From Azonexaceae bacterium (lineage in GTDB: Bacteria; Pseudomonadota; Gammaproteobacteria; Burkholderiales; Rhodocyclaceae): 19,949 nucleotides of DNA. A model generated the notes under the pieces. The model saw only the letters and a program-made list of their open reading frames with translations. It was not told the origin of the DNA and did not search any database. The stretch is from assembly GCA_009469685.1 (NCBI GenBank), contig SSTA01000067.1:1-19949 (forward strand), in the 5' to 3' direction. Position 1 is the first letter of the stretch, and every line of letters begins with the position of its first letter. Shown in pieces: positions 8,572-15,652 of this stretch. Both the position numbers and the translations under genes were made by a program.

Positions 8572-9600
8572 ATGCACCTCACCCTCCTCGTCCCCGAGCT
8601 CCTCTGGCCGGAGCCCGCCGATACGGCCGCCTGGGACGACCTCCGCCTGCCCGGCCTGGAGTGGATACTCGGTCGCAGCACCCTGCACAGGGCTCCTCCC
8701 CTACCCTTCGAGCACTGCCTTGCCGCCGCCTGGAACCGGAGTCCCGAGGCCCCTCTGGCTGCCTTGCGCCTGCTGGGCGAGTCCGTCACGGGAACCTTGG
8801 CGACCGAGGGCGTCTGGGTCTGTGCCGACCCCGTTCACCTGCGCTTCCATCACGAGCGCATCGTCCTCGCCGACGCTGGCGCTTTTGAACTCTCCGCGGC
8901 AGAGGCCGCTGCCCTGGTCACCGACCTCAATCGGGAATTTGCCGAGCTCGGGCACTTTCACGCCACCGACCCACGGCGTTGGCACCTACGCCTCAACCAA
9001 CCGGCGTTGCACCCGGCGCCTCCGCTTTCAGCGGTTGCCGGCCGCCGCCTTGATCGCGATGCGCCCGGTTCCGCCTCGACACTGCGGGCCGTCCAGAACG
9101 AAATCCAAATGATGCTCCACGGCCACCCGGTCAATGCGGCGCGCGCGGCCAGCGGACTGCCCACGGTCAACGGGCTCTGGCTCTGGGGGAGCGGCGCGCT
9201 CGATCAGGCTCCCGCTGCTCCCTTCGCTCTGGCCGCAGGCACGACTCCACTGGCGGCAGGCCTTGCCCGGGCGGCGGGCGCGAACGCGATTCGACTCCCT
9301 GAGAATCTGGATGCCCTCATGGCTGCCGCCCCTGCCGGGAGTTGCCTCGTCGTCCTCGACGCCGCCCTGGCGCCCGTCCTCTACGAAGACGCAACGCGCT
9401 GGCGGACCGTCATGGCCGAACTCGACGCCACGTGGTTCGCCCCCGCCAGCCGCGCTCTGGGACGCTCTCTCCGATCCCTCACGCTGAGCGCGCCGACCCT
9501 CTACGGCGTCCTCCATTGGAACCTGAGCGCCGGCGACCGCTGGCGCATCTGGCGCCGTCCGGTCGATCCCGCCTACCTGGCCCGGAGCCTCGCCGCATGA
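8572..9600 (+). CDS. RpfE-type regulatory / phosphoglycerate mutase-like protein
   Basis: A 342-residue soluble protein without signal peptide, starting MHLTLLVPELLWPEP. I recognise it as the conserved gene usually found directly before recJ in beta- and some gammaproteobacteria, named after Xanthomonas RpfE and sometimes labelled phosphoglycerate mutase (alkaline-phosphatase fold). Visible hallmarks are NEIQMMLHGHPVNAAR followed by LPTVNGLWLWGSG in the middle, and a C-terminal stretch ending VLHWNLSAGDRWRIWRRP. The metal-ligand set of true independent phosphoglycerate mutases is not evident, so enzymatic activity is doubtful and the biochemical function unknown. The ATG at 8572 lacks a Shine-Dalgarno sequence; an in-frame start at 8482 would add a Pro/Arg-rich, non-conserved-looking extension and overlap lolC. 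Its stop overlaps the recJ start (ATGA), indicating co-expression. Confidence 0.8.
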   Translation: MHLTLLVPELLWPEPADTAAWDDLRLPGLEWILGRSTLHRAPPLPFEHCLAAAWNRSPEAPLAALRLLGESVTGTLATEGVWVCADPVHLRFHHERIVLADAGAFELSAAEAAALVTDLNREFAELGHFHATDPRRWHLRLNQPALHPAPPLSAVAGRRLDRDAPGSASTLRAVQNEIQMMLHGHPVNAARAASGLPTVNGLWLWGSGALDQAPAAPFALAAGTTPLAAGLARAAGANAIRLPENLDALMAAAPAGSCLVVLDAALAPVLYEDATRWRTVMAELDATWFAPASRALGRSLRSLTLSAPTLYGVLHWNLSAGDRWRIWRRPVDPAYLARSLAA

Positions 9601-11294
9601 CCCACCTCGTTTCCCGCAAGGTCCCCAGCCGCCAAGCCTGGCAGCTCGAACAACAGGGACTCCATCCCCTCCTTGCCCGCCTCTACGCCGCCCGCGGCAT
9701 CGGCGATCGCAGCGAGCTCGACTACGATCTCAAGCACCTGTTGCCACCGGCCAGCCTCACCCGGGCCGAGGAAGCTGCCGCCTTGCTGGCCGACGCCATC
9801 GAGGCGGGCGCCCGCCTGCTCATCGTCGCCGACTACGATTGCGACGGCGCCACCGCCTGCGCAGTCGGCCTGCGCGCCCTGCGCGGCCTCGGAGCCACCG
9901 TCGAATCCCTGGTTCCCGACCGCTTCAAGCTGGGTTACGGCCTCTCGCCGGAAATCGTCGACCTCGCATCCCGCCGCGAGCCCGACCTCATCATCACGGT
10001 GGACAACGGCATCGCCAGCATCGAAGGCGTTGCCCGCGCGCAGGAGCTGGGTATCGCAGTTCTGATCACCGATCACCATCTGCCGGGAGAGCACCTGCCC
10101 GACGCCGAATGCATCGTCAATCCCAATCAACCGGGCTGCGGCTTCGCTTCCAAGGCGATGGCCGGCTGCGGGGTGATGTTCTACGTCATGCTCGCGCTGC
10201 GCGCCGAGTTGCGTCGCCGGAACTGGTTCGCCGACCGCCCCGAACCCAACCTCGGCAATCTCCTCGATCTGGTCGCCCTGGGGACCGTCGCCGACGTGGT
10301 GCGCCTGGACCGCAACAATCGCATCCTGGTCAGCCAGGGCCTCGCCCGCATGCGACAGGGACGCCTGCAGCCTGGCCTCGCCGCGCTCTTTGCCGCCTGC
10401 GGGCGCGATCCCGCCACCGCCACCGCCTTCGACCTCGGCTTCGTCCTCGGACCGCGCCTCAATGCCGCCGGACGCCTGGCCGACATGGGACTGGGCATCG
10501 AATGCCTGACCACCGACGATCCTGGCCGGGCCTTGGCCATTGCCCAGCAACTCGACGCGCTGAACCGGGAGCGACGGGAGATTGAAGCCGGCATGCAGGC
10601 CCAGGCCCTCGAACTTCTCGATACCCTGGGCGACGCGGGGGACGCCCCGGGCGTGGCGCTCTTCGACCCGGCCTGGCACGAAGGGGTCGTGGGAATCCTC
10701 GCCGCCCGGCTCAAGGACCGCCTGCATCGGCCGGTTTTTGCCTTTGCCCGGGGAGAATCGGGACTGCTCAAGGGGTCCGGCCGCTCGATTCCCGGGCTCC
10801 ATCTCCGCGATGCCCTGGATTTGATCGCCAAGCGGGCGCCGGGACTCTTGCTGCGCTTTGGCGGACACGCCATGGCTGCCGGCGCGACCCTGCGCGAAGA
10901 CGACTACCCTCGCTTTTCCGAACTTTTCGCCACGGTGGCGTCCGAACTGCTCGATTCAGCCCAACTCACCCGAACGCTGGAAACCGACGGCAGCCTGGAA
11001 TCCGGTTACCTGTCACTGGAGGTTGCCCGGCTCCTGGAGCGGGAGATCTGGGGTCAGGGGTTCCCGCCACCGCTCTTCCTCGACGAGTTCGAGGTCGAGC
11101 AGCAGAAGATCCTCAAGGAAAAGCATCTCAAAATGAAGTTGCGCAAGGGCAATTCGCGGATCGAGGCCATCCAGTTCAATTACTCGGCCCAGCCGGGAGC
11201 CCGGGCCCGGATCGCTTTCCGCTTGGCGATCAATGAATTCATGGGCGTCCAGAGTCCCCAACTCACCGTCGAATACCTGGAACCGCGGGCCTGA
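9597..11294 (+). CDS. recJ: single-stranded-DNA-specific exonuclease RecJ
   Basis: A 565-residue 5'-3' single-strand exonuclease of the DHH superfamily, close to the 577 residues of E. coli RecJ. It works in RecFOR recombination, mismatch repair and base-excision repair. Motif I ADYDCDG (D79, D81, D83), VDNG (135-138) and the DHH triad at 159-161 (ITDHHLPGEH) form the Mn-binding site. The DHHA1 domain shows GSGRSIPGLHL (393-403) and GGHAMAAG (422-429). The last 110 residues form the OB-like C-terminal domain, including LKEKHLKMKL and IEAIQFNY. The ATG at 9597 overlaps the upstream stop, with GGAG nine bases ahead inside the rpfE-like gene. The longer in-frame extension starting at 9342 lies wholly within the upstream gene and is rejected. 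No key residue is missing. Confidence 0.96.
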   Translation: MTHLVSRKVPSRQAWQLEQQGLHPLLARLYAARGIGDRSELDYDLKHLLPPASLTRAEEAAALLADAIEAGARLLIVADYDCDGATACAVGLRALRGLGATVESLVPDRFKLGYGLSPEIVDLASRREPDLIITVDNGIASIEGVARAQELGIAVLITDHHLPGEHLPDAECIVNPNQPGCGFASKAMAGCGVMFYVMLALRAELRRRNWFADRPEPNLGNLLDLVALGTVADVVRLDRNNRILVSQGLARMRQGRLQPGLAALFAACGRDPATATAFDLGFVLGPRLNAAGRLADMGLGIECLTTDDPGRALAIAQQLDALNRERREIEAGMQAQALELLDTLGDAGDAPGVALFDPAWHEGVVGILAARLKDRLHRPVFAFARGESGLLKGSGRSIPGLHLRDALDLIAKRAPGLLLRFGGHAMAAGATLREDDYPRFSELFATVASELLDSAQLTRTLETDGSLESGYLSLEVARLLEREIWGQGFPPPLFLDEFEVEQQKILKEKHLKMKLRKGNSRIEAIQFNYSAQPGARARIAFRLAINEFMGVQSPQLTVEYLEPRA

Positions 11295-11379
11295 TGCCGA
11301 GTATTGATTCGCCCTTACGCCGATCCGGAAAATTCGAGGATAATTGGCGTGTGGGTTCCCCCAGAAGCTTCCCGCATTG

Positions 11380-12066
11380 ATGATGAGACCGACCGACCAG
11401 CTGATCGCTTCCCTGCGCACCGGTGACCTTTCCGGCGTCACCGCTGCCCTCGAGGCCGGAGCCGATGCCAATCTTCCGGATAACATCGGCGTTCCCGGCC
11501 TTCCCCTGCGCATCGCCGCGTACAACGGTCATCTCGAAGTCATCCGTGCCCTCGTCTCGCACGGGGGCGAGGTCAATGTACACTGCCTCGACGCTCGGGC
11601 GGAGAATCTGCTGGCCGTAGCCCGCCGCGGAGAAAAGAAGGACGCGGTCCGACTGCTCATCGAACTCGGCACCGAAATAACTCCGGGACTCGATACCGGA
11701 TTGAACCTCGCCGAGAGGCTCGCCGCGCAGGGGGTCGCCAACCGCGCAGGACGAGAACCCGCACGGAAAACCCCGGCCTCGATGCCAGCGTCGCCTCCAC
11801 CCGCATCCGCGGCTCCCCCCGCCGAGGCAGGCGCTGCGCCCGCCCCCGGTTTCACCCCGGAGATCCCGGAATGGATGGCAAAGGCAGGCGCCGAGATCGA
11901 GGAAATCGATCTCCAGGGGTGTTATGGCGTCGATACCAACGCGCTCAACGCCGACATCATGCGCCAGGCCAATCGCGATACCGCCCAGGAATCGCAGCGT
12001 AAGCCCGAAGTCGATGCGCCTCACCTGGAGTTTGGCAAACGGCGTTTTTGGCAGAAGAAAGACTGA
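11380..12066 (+). CDS. ankyrin-repeat protein with Pro/Ala linker
   Basis: A 228-residue protein without signal peptide or TM helix. Residues 1-110 carry about three ankyrin-like repeats: TGDLSGVTAALEAGADANL, then a PLRIAAYNGHLEVIRALVS unit, then a weaker EKKDAVRLLIELGTEI unit. A Pro/Ala-rich linker (about 140-170) leads to a polar tail containing FTPEIPEWMAKAGAEIEEID and ending FGKRRFWQKKD. Ankyrin repeats mediate protein-protein contacts; the partner is unknown. The start is ATG at 11380 or the adjacent ATG at 11383; neither has a good ribosome-binding site, and an in-frame TTG lies at 11344. GATAAT at 11339-11344 could be a -10 box but has no good -35. It stands 85 bases after recJ and 60 before the EthD-type gene, same strand. 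Confidence 0.8.
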   Translation: MMRPTDQLIASLRTGDLSGVTAALEAGADANLPDNIGVPGLPLRIAAYNGHLEVIRALVSHGGEVNVHCLDARAENLLAVARRGEKKDAVRLLIELGTEITPGLDTGLNLAERLAAQGVANRAGREPARKTPASMPASPPPASAAPPAEAGAAPAPGFTPEIPEWMAKAGAEIEEIDLQGCYGVDTNALNADIMRQANRDTAQESQRKPEVDAPHLEFGKRRFWQKKD

Positions 12067-12126
12067 CCGCTTGCCGACTGCGACCGATGGGCACGGTACG
12101 GAAAGCGAAGAAGAGGAGAATGCTTG

Positions 12127-12480
12127 ATGATCAAGGTCACCGTTCTGTATCCGAATACCCCCGAGAGCCGTTTCGATCTTGATTACTACTGCAACACCCA
12201 CATGCCGCTGGTTCGGGACAAGCTGGGGCTGGCCTGCAAGGGTATCGCCGTTGACGCAGGAATCGCAGGCGAAGGTGGGAACGCCCCTTTTTCTGCCATG
12301 TGCCACCTCTTCTTCGACAGCGTCGAAGCATTTGAAGCGGCTTTCGGACCGCATGAGGCGGCCATCATGGCCGACATTCCCAATTACACGAATGTTGCGC
12401 CCCTGGTTCAGATCAGTCGGGTGACCATCAACGCCACCCGGGGCAACACCGGGGAACTGCATCTGCACCGGGCGGAGTAG
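12127..12480 (+). CDS. EthD-domain (dimeric alpha-beta barrel) small protein
   Basis: A 117-residue protein of the EthD type. It opens MIKVTVLYPNTPESRFDLDY, followed by YCNTHMPLVRDKLG, the classic Y..xHxPL segment of this ferredoxin-like barrel family. CHLFFDSVEAFEAAFGPH and a closing strand PLVQISRV complete the roughly 100-residue domain. Such proteins typically form dimers; the family includes a helper of ethyl tert-butyl ether degradation and many uncharacterised members, so no pathway is assigned. The ATG at 12127 follows AGGAG at eight bases spacing, a strong start. It may be co-transcribed with the ankyrin gene 60 bases upstream. A GC hairpin lies just after its stop. Confidence 0.87.
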   Translation: MIKVTVLYPNTPESRFDLDYYCNTHMPLVRDKLGLACKGIAVDAGIAGEGGNAPFSAMCHLFFDSVEAFEAAFGPHEAAIMADIPNYTNVAPLVQISRVTINATRGNTGELHLHRAE

Positions 12481-12498
12481 GCCTGCTGCGAGGCCGAT

Positions 12499-12516
12499 GA
12501 GGCCCCGAAGGGCCTC
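12499..12516 (+). terminator. GC-rich hairpin after the EthD gene, possible terminator
   Basis: GAGGCCC and GGGCCTC form a perfect seven-base stem closed by a CGAA tetraloop, starting 18 bases after the EthD stop. There is no run of T after it, so intrinsic termination would be inefficient. It could instead stabilise the 3' end of the transcript or be a chance structure in GC-rich DNA. It also lies between the preceding genes and the prfB promoter. Confidence 0.35.
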
Positions 12517-12686
12517 GGGAGCGAAGCGTTCGGTCGGTTGAAAGCGCCAGCCTCCTCCGATCAAGGCCGGTATCTTGGGCAAAGCTGCTTCGGCGCGGGC
12601 GACGGTCTTGCTTCCGGCGACTTGACTCCGGGAGTTGGAGCGCATGGACATCGGTCCGCAATCGCCGGCTCCCCCGTCAGCCCGGC

Positions 12687-12692
12687 TATAAT
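12687..12692 (+). promoter_or_regulatory. candidate -10 box of the prfB promoter
   Basis: A perfect TATAAT lies 32 bases upstream of the prfB ATG in a GC-rich gap, the expected place for a housekeeping promoter with a short leader. The -35 position (about 12664-12669, GCCGGC) does not resemble TTGACA and there is no extended TGn. TGGACA at 12645-12650 is a near-match but stands 36 bases away, too far to pair. The call therefore rests on the -10 box and its location. Confidence 0.5.
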
Positions 12693-12724
12693 TGCCGCTT
12701 TGCAACATTTCCGGAACCGACTCC

Positions 12725-13829
12725 ATGGAAGCAGAACGCCAGAACAGCATTTCCAACAAGCTCGACGATCTGGCGCAGCGCGCCGCCGAGCTGCGGAGGT
12801 ATCTTTGACTACGATCACAAGCGCGAACGCCTGACCCTCCTCAGCCAGGAGATGGAGGACCCCAAGATCTGGGACGACGCCAAGCGCGCCCAGGACATGG
12901 GGCGGGAAAAGAAATCCCTCGAAAACATCGTACTGGTGCTCGAGGACGTCCAGCAAGGGATAGACGACGGTCGCGAGCTCTTCGCCATGGGCAAGGAGGA
13001 AGGCGACGATGACATGTTGCTTTCGGTCGAAGCCGATAACGTCGGCCTGGAAGAAAAGGTCGCCGCCCTCGAATTCCGCCGCATGTTCAACAACCCCCAG
13101 GACCCTAGCCCCTGCTTCCTGGAAATCCAGGCCGGTGCCGGTGGCACCGAGGCCCAGGACTGGGCATCGATGCTGCTGCGCATGTACGTCAAGTACGGCG
13201 AGAGGAAGGGTTTCGGGGTCGAGGTCCTGGAGGAATCGGAAGGTGACGTGGCCGGAATCAAGAGCGCCACGGTGAAGTTTACCGGCGACTATGCCTACGG
13301 CACCCTGCGCACCGAAACCGGCATCCACCGCCTGGTGCGAAAATCACCCTTCGACTCCAACGCCCGCCGCCACACGAGCTTCACCTCAGTCTTCGTGTAT
13401 CCGGAGGTGGACGACTCGATCGAGATCGAGATCAATCCTGCCGACGTGCGTACCGACACCTTCCGCGCCTCCGGCGCCGGGGGGCAGCACATCAACAAGA
13501 CCGACTCGGCGGTGCGCCTGACCCATATCCCGACCAACATCGTCGTCCAGTGCCAGAACGACCGTTCCCAGCACCGCAATCGCGACGAAGCCTGGAAAAT
13601 GCTGCGCGCCCGGCTCTACGAGCACGAGCTGCGCAAGCAGCAGGCCGAGCAGCAGAAGCTGGAAGACGCCAAGTCCGACATCGGCTGGGGCCACCAGATC
13701 CGCTCCTACGTGCTGGACCAGTCCCGGATCAAGGACCTGCGCACCAACTATGAGGTGGGGAACACCCAGGCGGTGCTCGACGGCGACCTCGACAACTTCA
13801 TCGAGGCCAGTCTGAAGCAGGGCGTCTGA
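12725..13829 (+). CDS. prfB: peptide chain release factor 2 (RF2), expressed by programmed +1 frameshift
   Basis: RF2 recognises UGA and UAA stop codons and triggers peptide release on the ribosome. Frame 0 begins at ATG 12725 and encodes 27 codons ending in ...RRYL, then an in-frame TGA at 12806-12808. Slipping forward one base at CTT TGA C reads GAC at 12807 and continues to 13829, giving a 367-residue protein (365 in E. coli). The catalytic GGQ is at residues 252-254 within [20 protein letters not shown]. The stop-codon recognition tripeptide SPF is at 207-209. [18 protein letters not shown] is another RF2 hallmark. The upstream start has only a weak ribosome-binding site (CGGAACC). The usual partner lysS does not follow; an anchored protein gene begins 18 bases downstream. 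Automatic callers may report only the second reading frame, starting late. Confidence 0.97.
12795..12809 (+). promoter_or_regulatory. prfB autoregulatory +1 frameshift signal
   Basis: The segment GGAGGTATCTTTGAC contains every element of the RF2 recoding site: an internal Shine-Dalgarno-like GGAGG three bases before the slippery CTT, then the poor-context stop TGA C. When RF2 is scarce the ribosome pauses at TGA and the peptidyl-tRNA moves from CUU to UUU, so RF2 is made; when RF2 is plentiful, termination wins. The E. coli site uses AGGGGG at the same spacing, so GGAGG here is at least as complementary to 16S rRNA. Confidence 0.96.
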
Positions 13830-13847
13830 TCGCAGAATCCATCCCCC

Positions 13848-15071
13848 ATGAAGCGGCTTCTCGGATTCCTGCTGATCGGCATTCCCCTGGCCATTGTCGT
13901 CGCGATCATCCTCGCCCTGGACGGCGAACCTCTGGTGCTCCGCGGCGAGGCCCTCAATCCGGAAGCGGTCGGACAGGCACGGGAGCTTTTCAGGGCGAAC
14001 GACCCACGCCAGTTACGGCGGGGCGACCAGCGAGAGGTCGTCATTCCCGTCTCGCTTCTGGACGAGGCCGCCAATTTCCTCGCGGGCCGTTATCTCAAGG
14101 GCCGGGGGGCCGTAATCCTGAGCGCCCGCTTCACCGAGTTGCGCTTCACCCGCGCACTTCCCGCGGGCCGCTACCTCAATCTACGGGTCGCCGTCGACCT
14201 TGGCGAGGGTGAGCCTCGGTTCCGCAGTGCCGCCATCGGCAGCCTCCCGCTGCCCCCGGTTCTGGTCGAGAAAGGAATCCTCGTCCTGTTGCGTACCTTC
14301 AATCGGGAGAGCGAGTGGAACAGCGCTCGCGGAGCGGTACGAGCTCTGGCCGCGGACTCCGAGGCCACGAATCTCGTGGTCCGTTATGTCTGGGAACCCG
14401 ATCTCGTTCGCCAGGCCCGGGCCGTCGCCTTCGACCCAGCCGATCTCGCCCGCATCGAATTTGCCCAAAGCGCCCTGGCCGCGGTACTGGACCACCGCGC
14501 AGCGGGGAGTCCAGTACCCCTCGCCGAAGTGCTCCAATCCTTGTTGGCCGACGCCGGATCGGATTCCCGCGCCCGCCGCAAAGCAGTGCTCCTGGTCCTC
14601 GGAGTCTATCTCTACGACAAGGATCTCGCCGTGCTCATCCCCCAGGCCCGCCAGTGGCCAAGACCCCGGCGGGTTTCCCTGATGCTCGCCAGACGCCACG
14701 ATTCCGCCCAGCACTTCACCATCTCCGCAGCCCTCGCCGCCTGGGCGGGAGAACCTGCTGCCGACGCCGTCGGCCTCTACAAGGAACTCGACGACGCCCG
14801 CCGCGGGAGCGGTTTTTCCTTCGCCGACCTCGCCGCCGATCGGGCAGGAACGCGGTTCGGCGAGGCCATTGCCCAGGGTGCGCCAAACCTGGAAAAGGCC
14901 GTTGGGGGCAAATTGACGGAGGCCGAGTTCATGCCTTCCCTCGCCGATCTTCCCGAATATCTCCATGAGCCTGAATTCCGGCGCCGTTTCGGCGGGCCCG
15001 GCAGCCCGGCGTACCGGCGTCTGGCCGAAGAAATCGAGCGCCGGATCGCCGCGCTCCCACTCTATCAATAG
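13848..15071 (+). CDS. anchored uncharacterised protein with YfiM-like (DUF2279-like) C-terminal motif
   Basis: A 407-residue protein with one N-terminal hydrophobic segment (about 4-24, MKRLLGFLLIGIPLAIVVAI), probably a signal anchor placing the rest in the periplasm. Residues 30-280 show no motif I can name. Residues 285-340 read DSAQHFTISAALAAWAG, then GLYKELDDARRGSGFSFADL and AADRAGTRFG. This closely follows, from memory, the pattern of E. coli lipoprotein YfiM: H-F-x-x-S-A, K-E-x-x-D, G-S-G-x-S-x-x-D, D-x-A-G-x-x-x-G. YfiM's function is unknown, so this gives a family hint and no role. The ATG at 13848 is 18 bases after prfB with no strong ribosome-binding site. The cupin gene starts five bases after its stop, so prfB, this gene and the cupin could share a transcript. 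Confidence 0.75.
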   Translation: MKRLLGFLLIGIPLAIVVAIILALDGEPLVLRGEALNPEAVGQARELFRANDPRQLRRGDQREVVIPVSLLDEAANFLAGRYLKGRGAVILSARFTELRFTRALPAGRYLNLRVAVDLGEGEPRFRSAAIGSLPLPPVLVEKGILVLLRTFNRESEWNSARGAVRALAADSEATNLVVRYVWEPDLVRQARAVAFDPADLARIEFAQSALAAVLDHRAAGSPVPLAEVLQSLLADAGSDSRARRKAVLLVLGVYLYDKDLAVLIPQARQWPRPRRVSLMLARRHDSAQHFTISAALAAWAGEPAADAVGLYKELDDARRGSGFSFADLAADRAGTRFGEAIAQGAPNLEKAVGGKLTEAEFMPSLADLPEYLHEPEFRRRFGGPGSPAYRRLAEEIERRIAALPLYQ

Positions 15072-15076
15072 ACGCC

Positions 15077-15433
15077 ATGACGTTCCCGACGCCGCCCTGC
15101 AGCGGGAATCTTTACGCAGACATCCCGGCGTCCGGCGGCGAGGAGACCTTTACGCCGCTCTTCTCCTGTCCTGGGTTTCGGGTGGAACGCATTGTCTCCT
15201 CCGGCCACAGCAGTCCACCGGGTTTCTGGTATGACCAGGCCCAGGACGAGTGGGTGTCCGTCCTGCAGGGAGAAGCGCTCCTGCAATTCGCCGACGAAGC
15301 GGCGCCCCGTCGGTTGGCAGCGGGGGATTTCGTGTGCATTCCAGCCCACCGACGCCATCGCGTGGCATGGACCGACCCCGACCGACCCACCGTCTGGCTC
15401 GCCATTCATGCCGACATCCCGGGGAAAGACTGA
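15077..15433 (+). CDS. small cupin-domain protein
   Basis: A 118-residue single-domain cupin. The first cupin motif appears around SSPPGFWYDQAQDEWVSVLQ, with the usual His pair replaced (FWYDQ) and the Glu of DEW retained. The second motif is GDFVCIPAHRRHRVAWTDP, followed by TVWLAIH. The pattern matches a common subfamily of stand-alone cupins with WYDQ..EWV, whose function is not established. With only part of the canonical metal-ligand set, activity cannot be predicted. It starts five bases after the preceding gene with no separate promoter space, so it is probably translated from the same message. Its 3' neighbour is convergent. Confidence 0.87.
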   Translation: MTFPTPPCSGNLYADIPASGGEETFTPLFSCPGFRVERIVSSGHSSPPGFWYDQAQDEWVSVLQGEALLQFADEAAPRRLAAGDFVCIPAHRRHRVAWTDPDRPTVWLAIHADIPGKD

Positions 15434-15562
15434 CCCGCAGTGGGGAGGGACGGCGGCTGGTAGCGTCGTTTGCCTGAGCCAACGCGACCTGCCCCGGCTT
15501 ACCCTGCTGCGAGACAAACCCGAATCAGCCCGGCCCGGCGCGGGCAAGCAGCCCCGGCGACC

Positions 15563-15574
15563 CGCTTGCAAGCG
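15563..15574. repeat. 12-base perfect palindrome in a convergent intergenic gap
   Basis: CGCTTGCAAGCG is its own reverse complement. It sits in the 219-base gap (15434-15652) between the convergent cupin and peptidase genes. No T-tract follows on either strand, and no promoter is expected between two gene ends. Apart from this, short GC hairpins such as GCCCG/CGGGC at 15533-15545, and GCCTGG/CCAGGC at 15643-15661 overlapping the peptidase stop, I see nothing definite in the gap. It may be chance. Confidence 0.3.
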
Positions 15575-15652
15575 AAGACCACTGGACTCCTGAAGAACGA
15601 CCGGGTGACTCCCGCCAACCGGCCAAGCGCCGCATCCGGATCGCCTGGCCTG

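Noticed and set aside
6987..8888. A 633-codon plus-strand frame opposite lolD and lolC
   Set aside because: Antisense shadow of the lol genes; its composition is His/Asp/Gly-rich and no domain is recognisable.
11304..11344. Possible promoter TTGATT ... GATAAT before the ankyrin gene
   Set aside because: The two boxes are 29 bases apart, too far for a sigma70 promoter, and TTACGC at the right distance is a poor -35.
11263..12759. A 498-codon open frame on the minus strand opposite the ankyrin and EthD genes
   Set aside because: It overlaps two well-supported plus-strand genes, has no recognisable domain, and long antisense frames are expected in GC-rich coding DNA. Only its intergenic part is kept as a low-interest observation.
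15434..15652. Possible riboswitch or small RNA in the gap between the cupin and peptidase genes
   Set aside because: I compared it by eye with cobalamin riboswitch and tRNA hallmarks on both strands and found none; the gap lies between two gene ends, where a leader is not expected.
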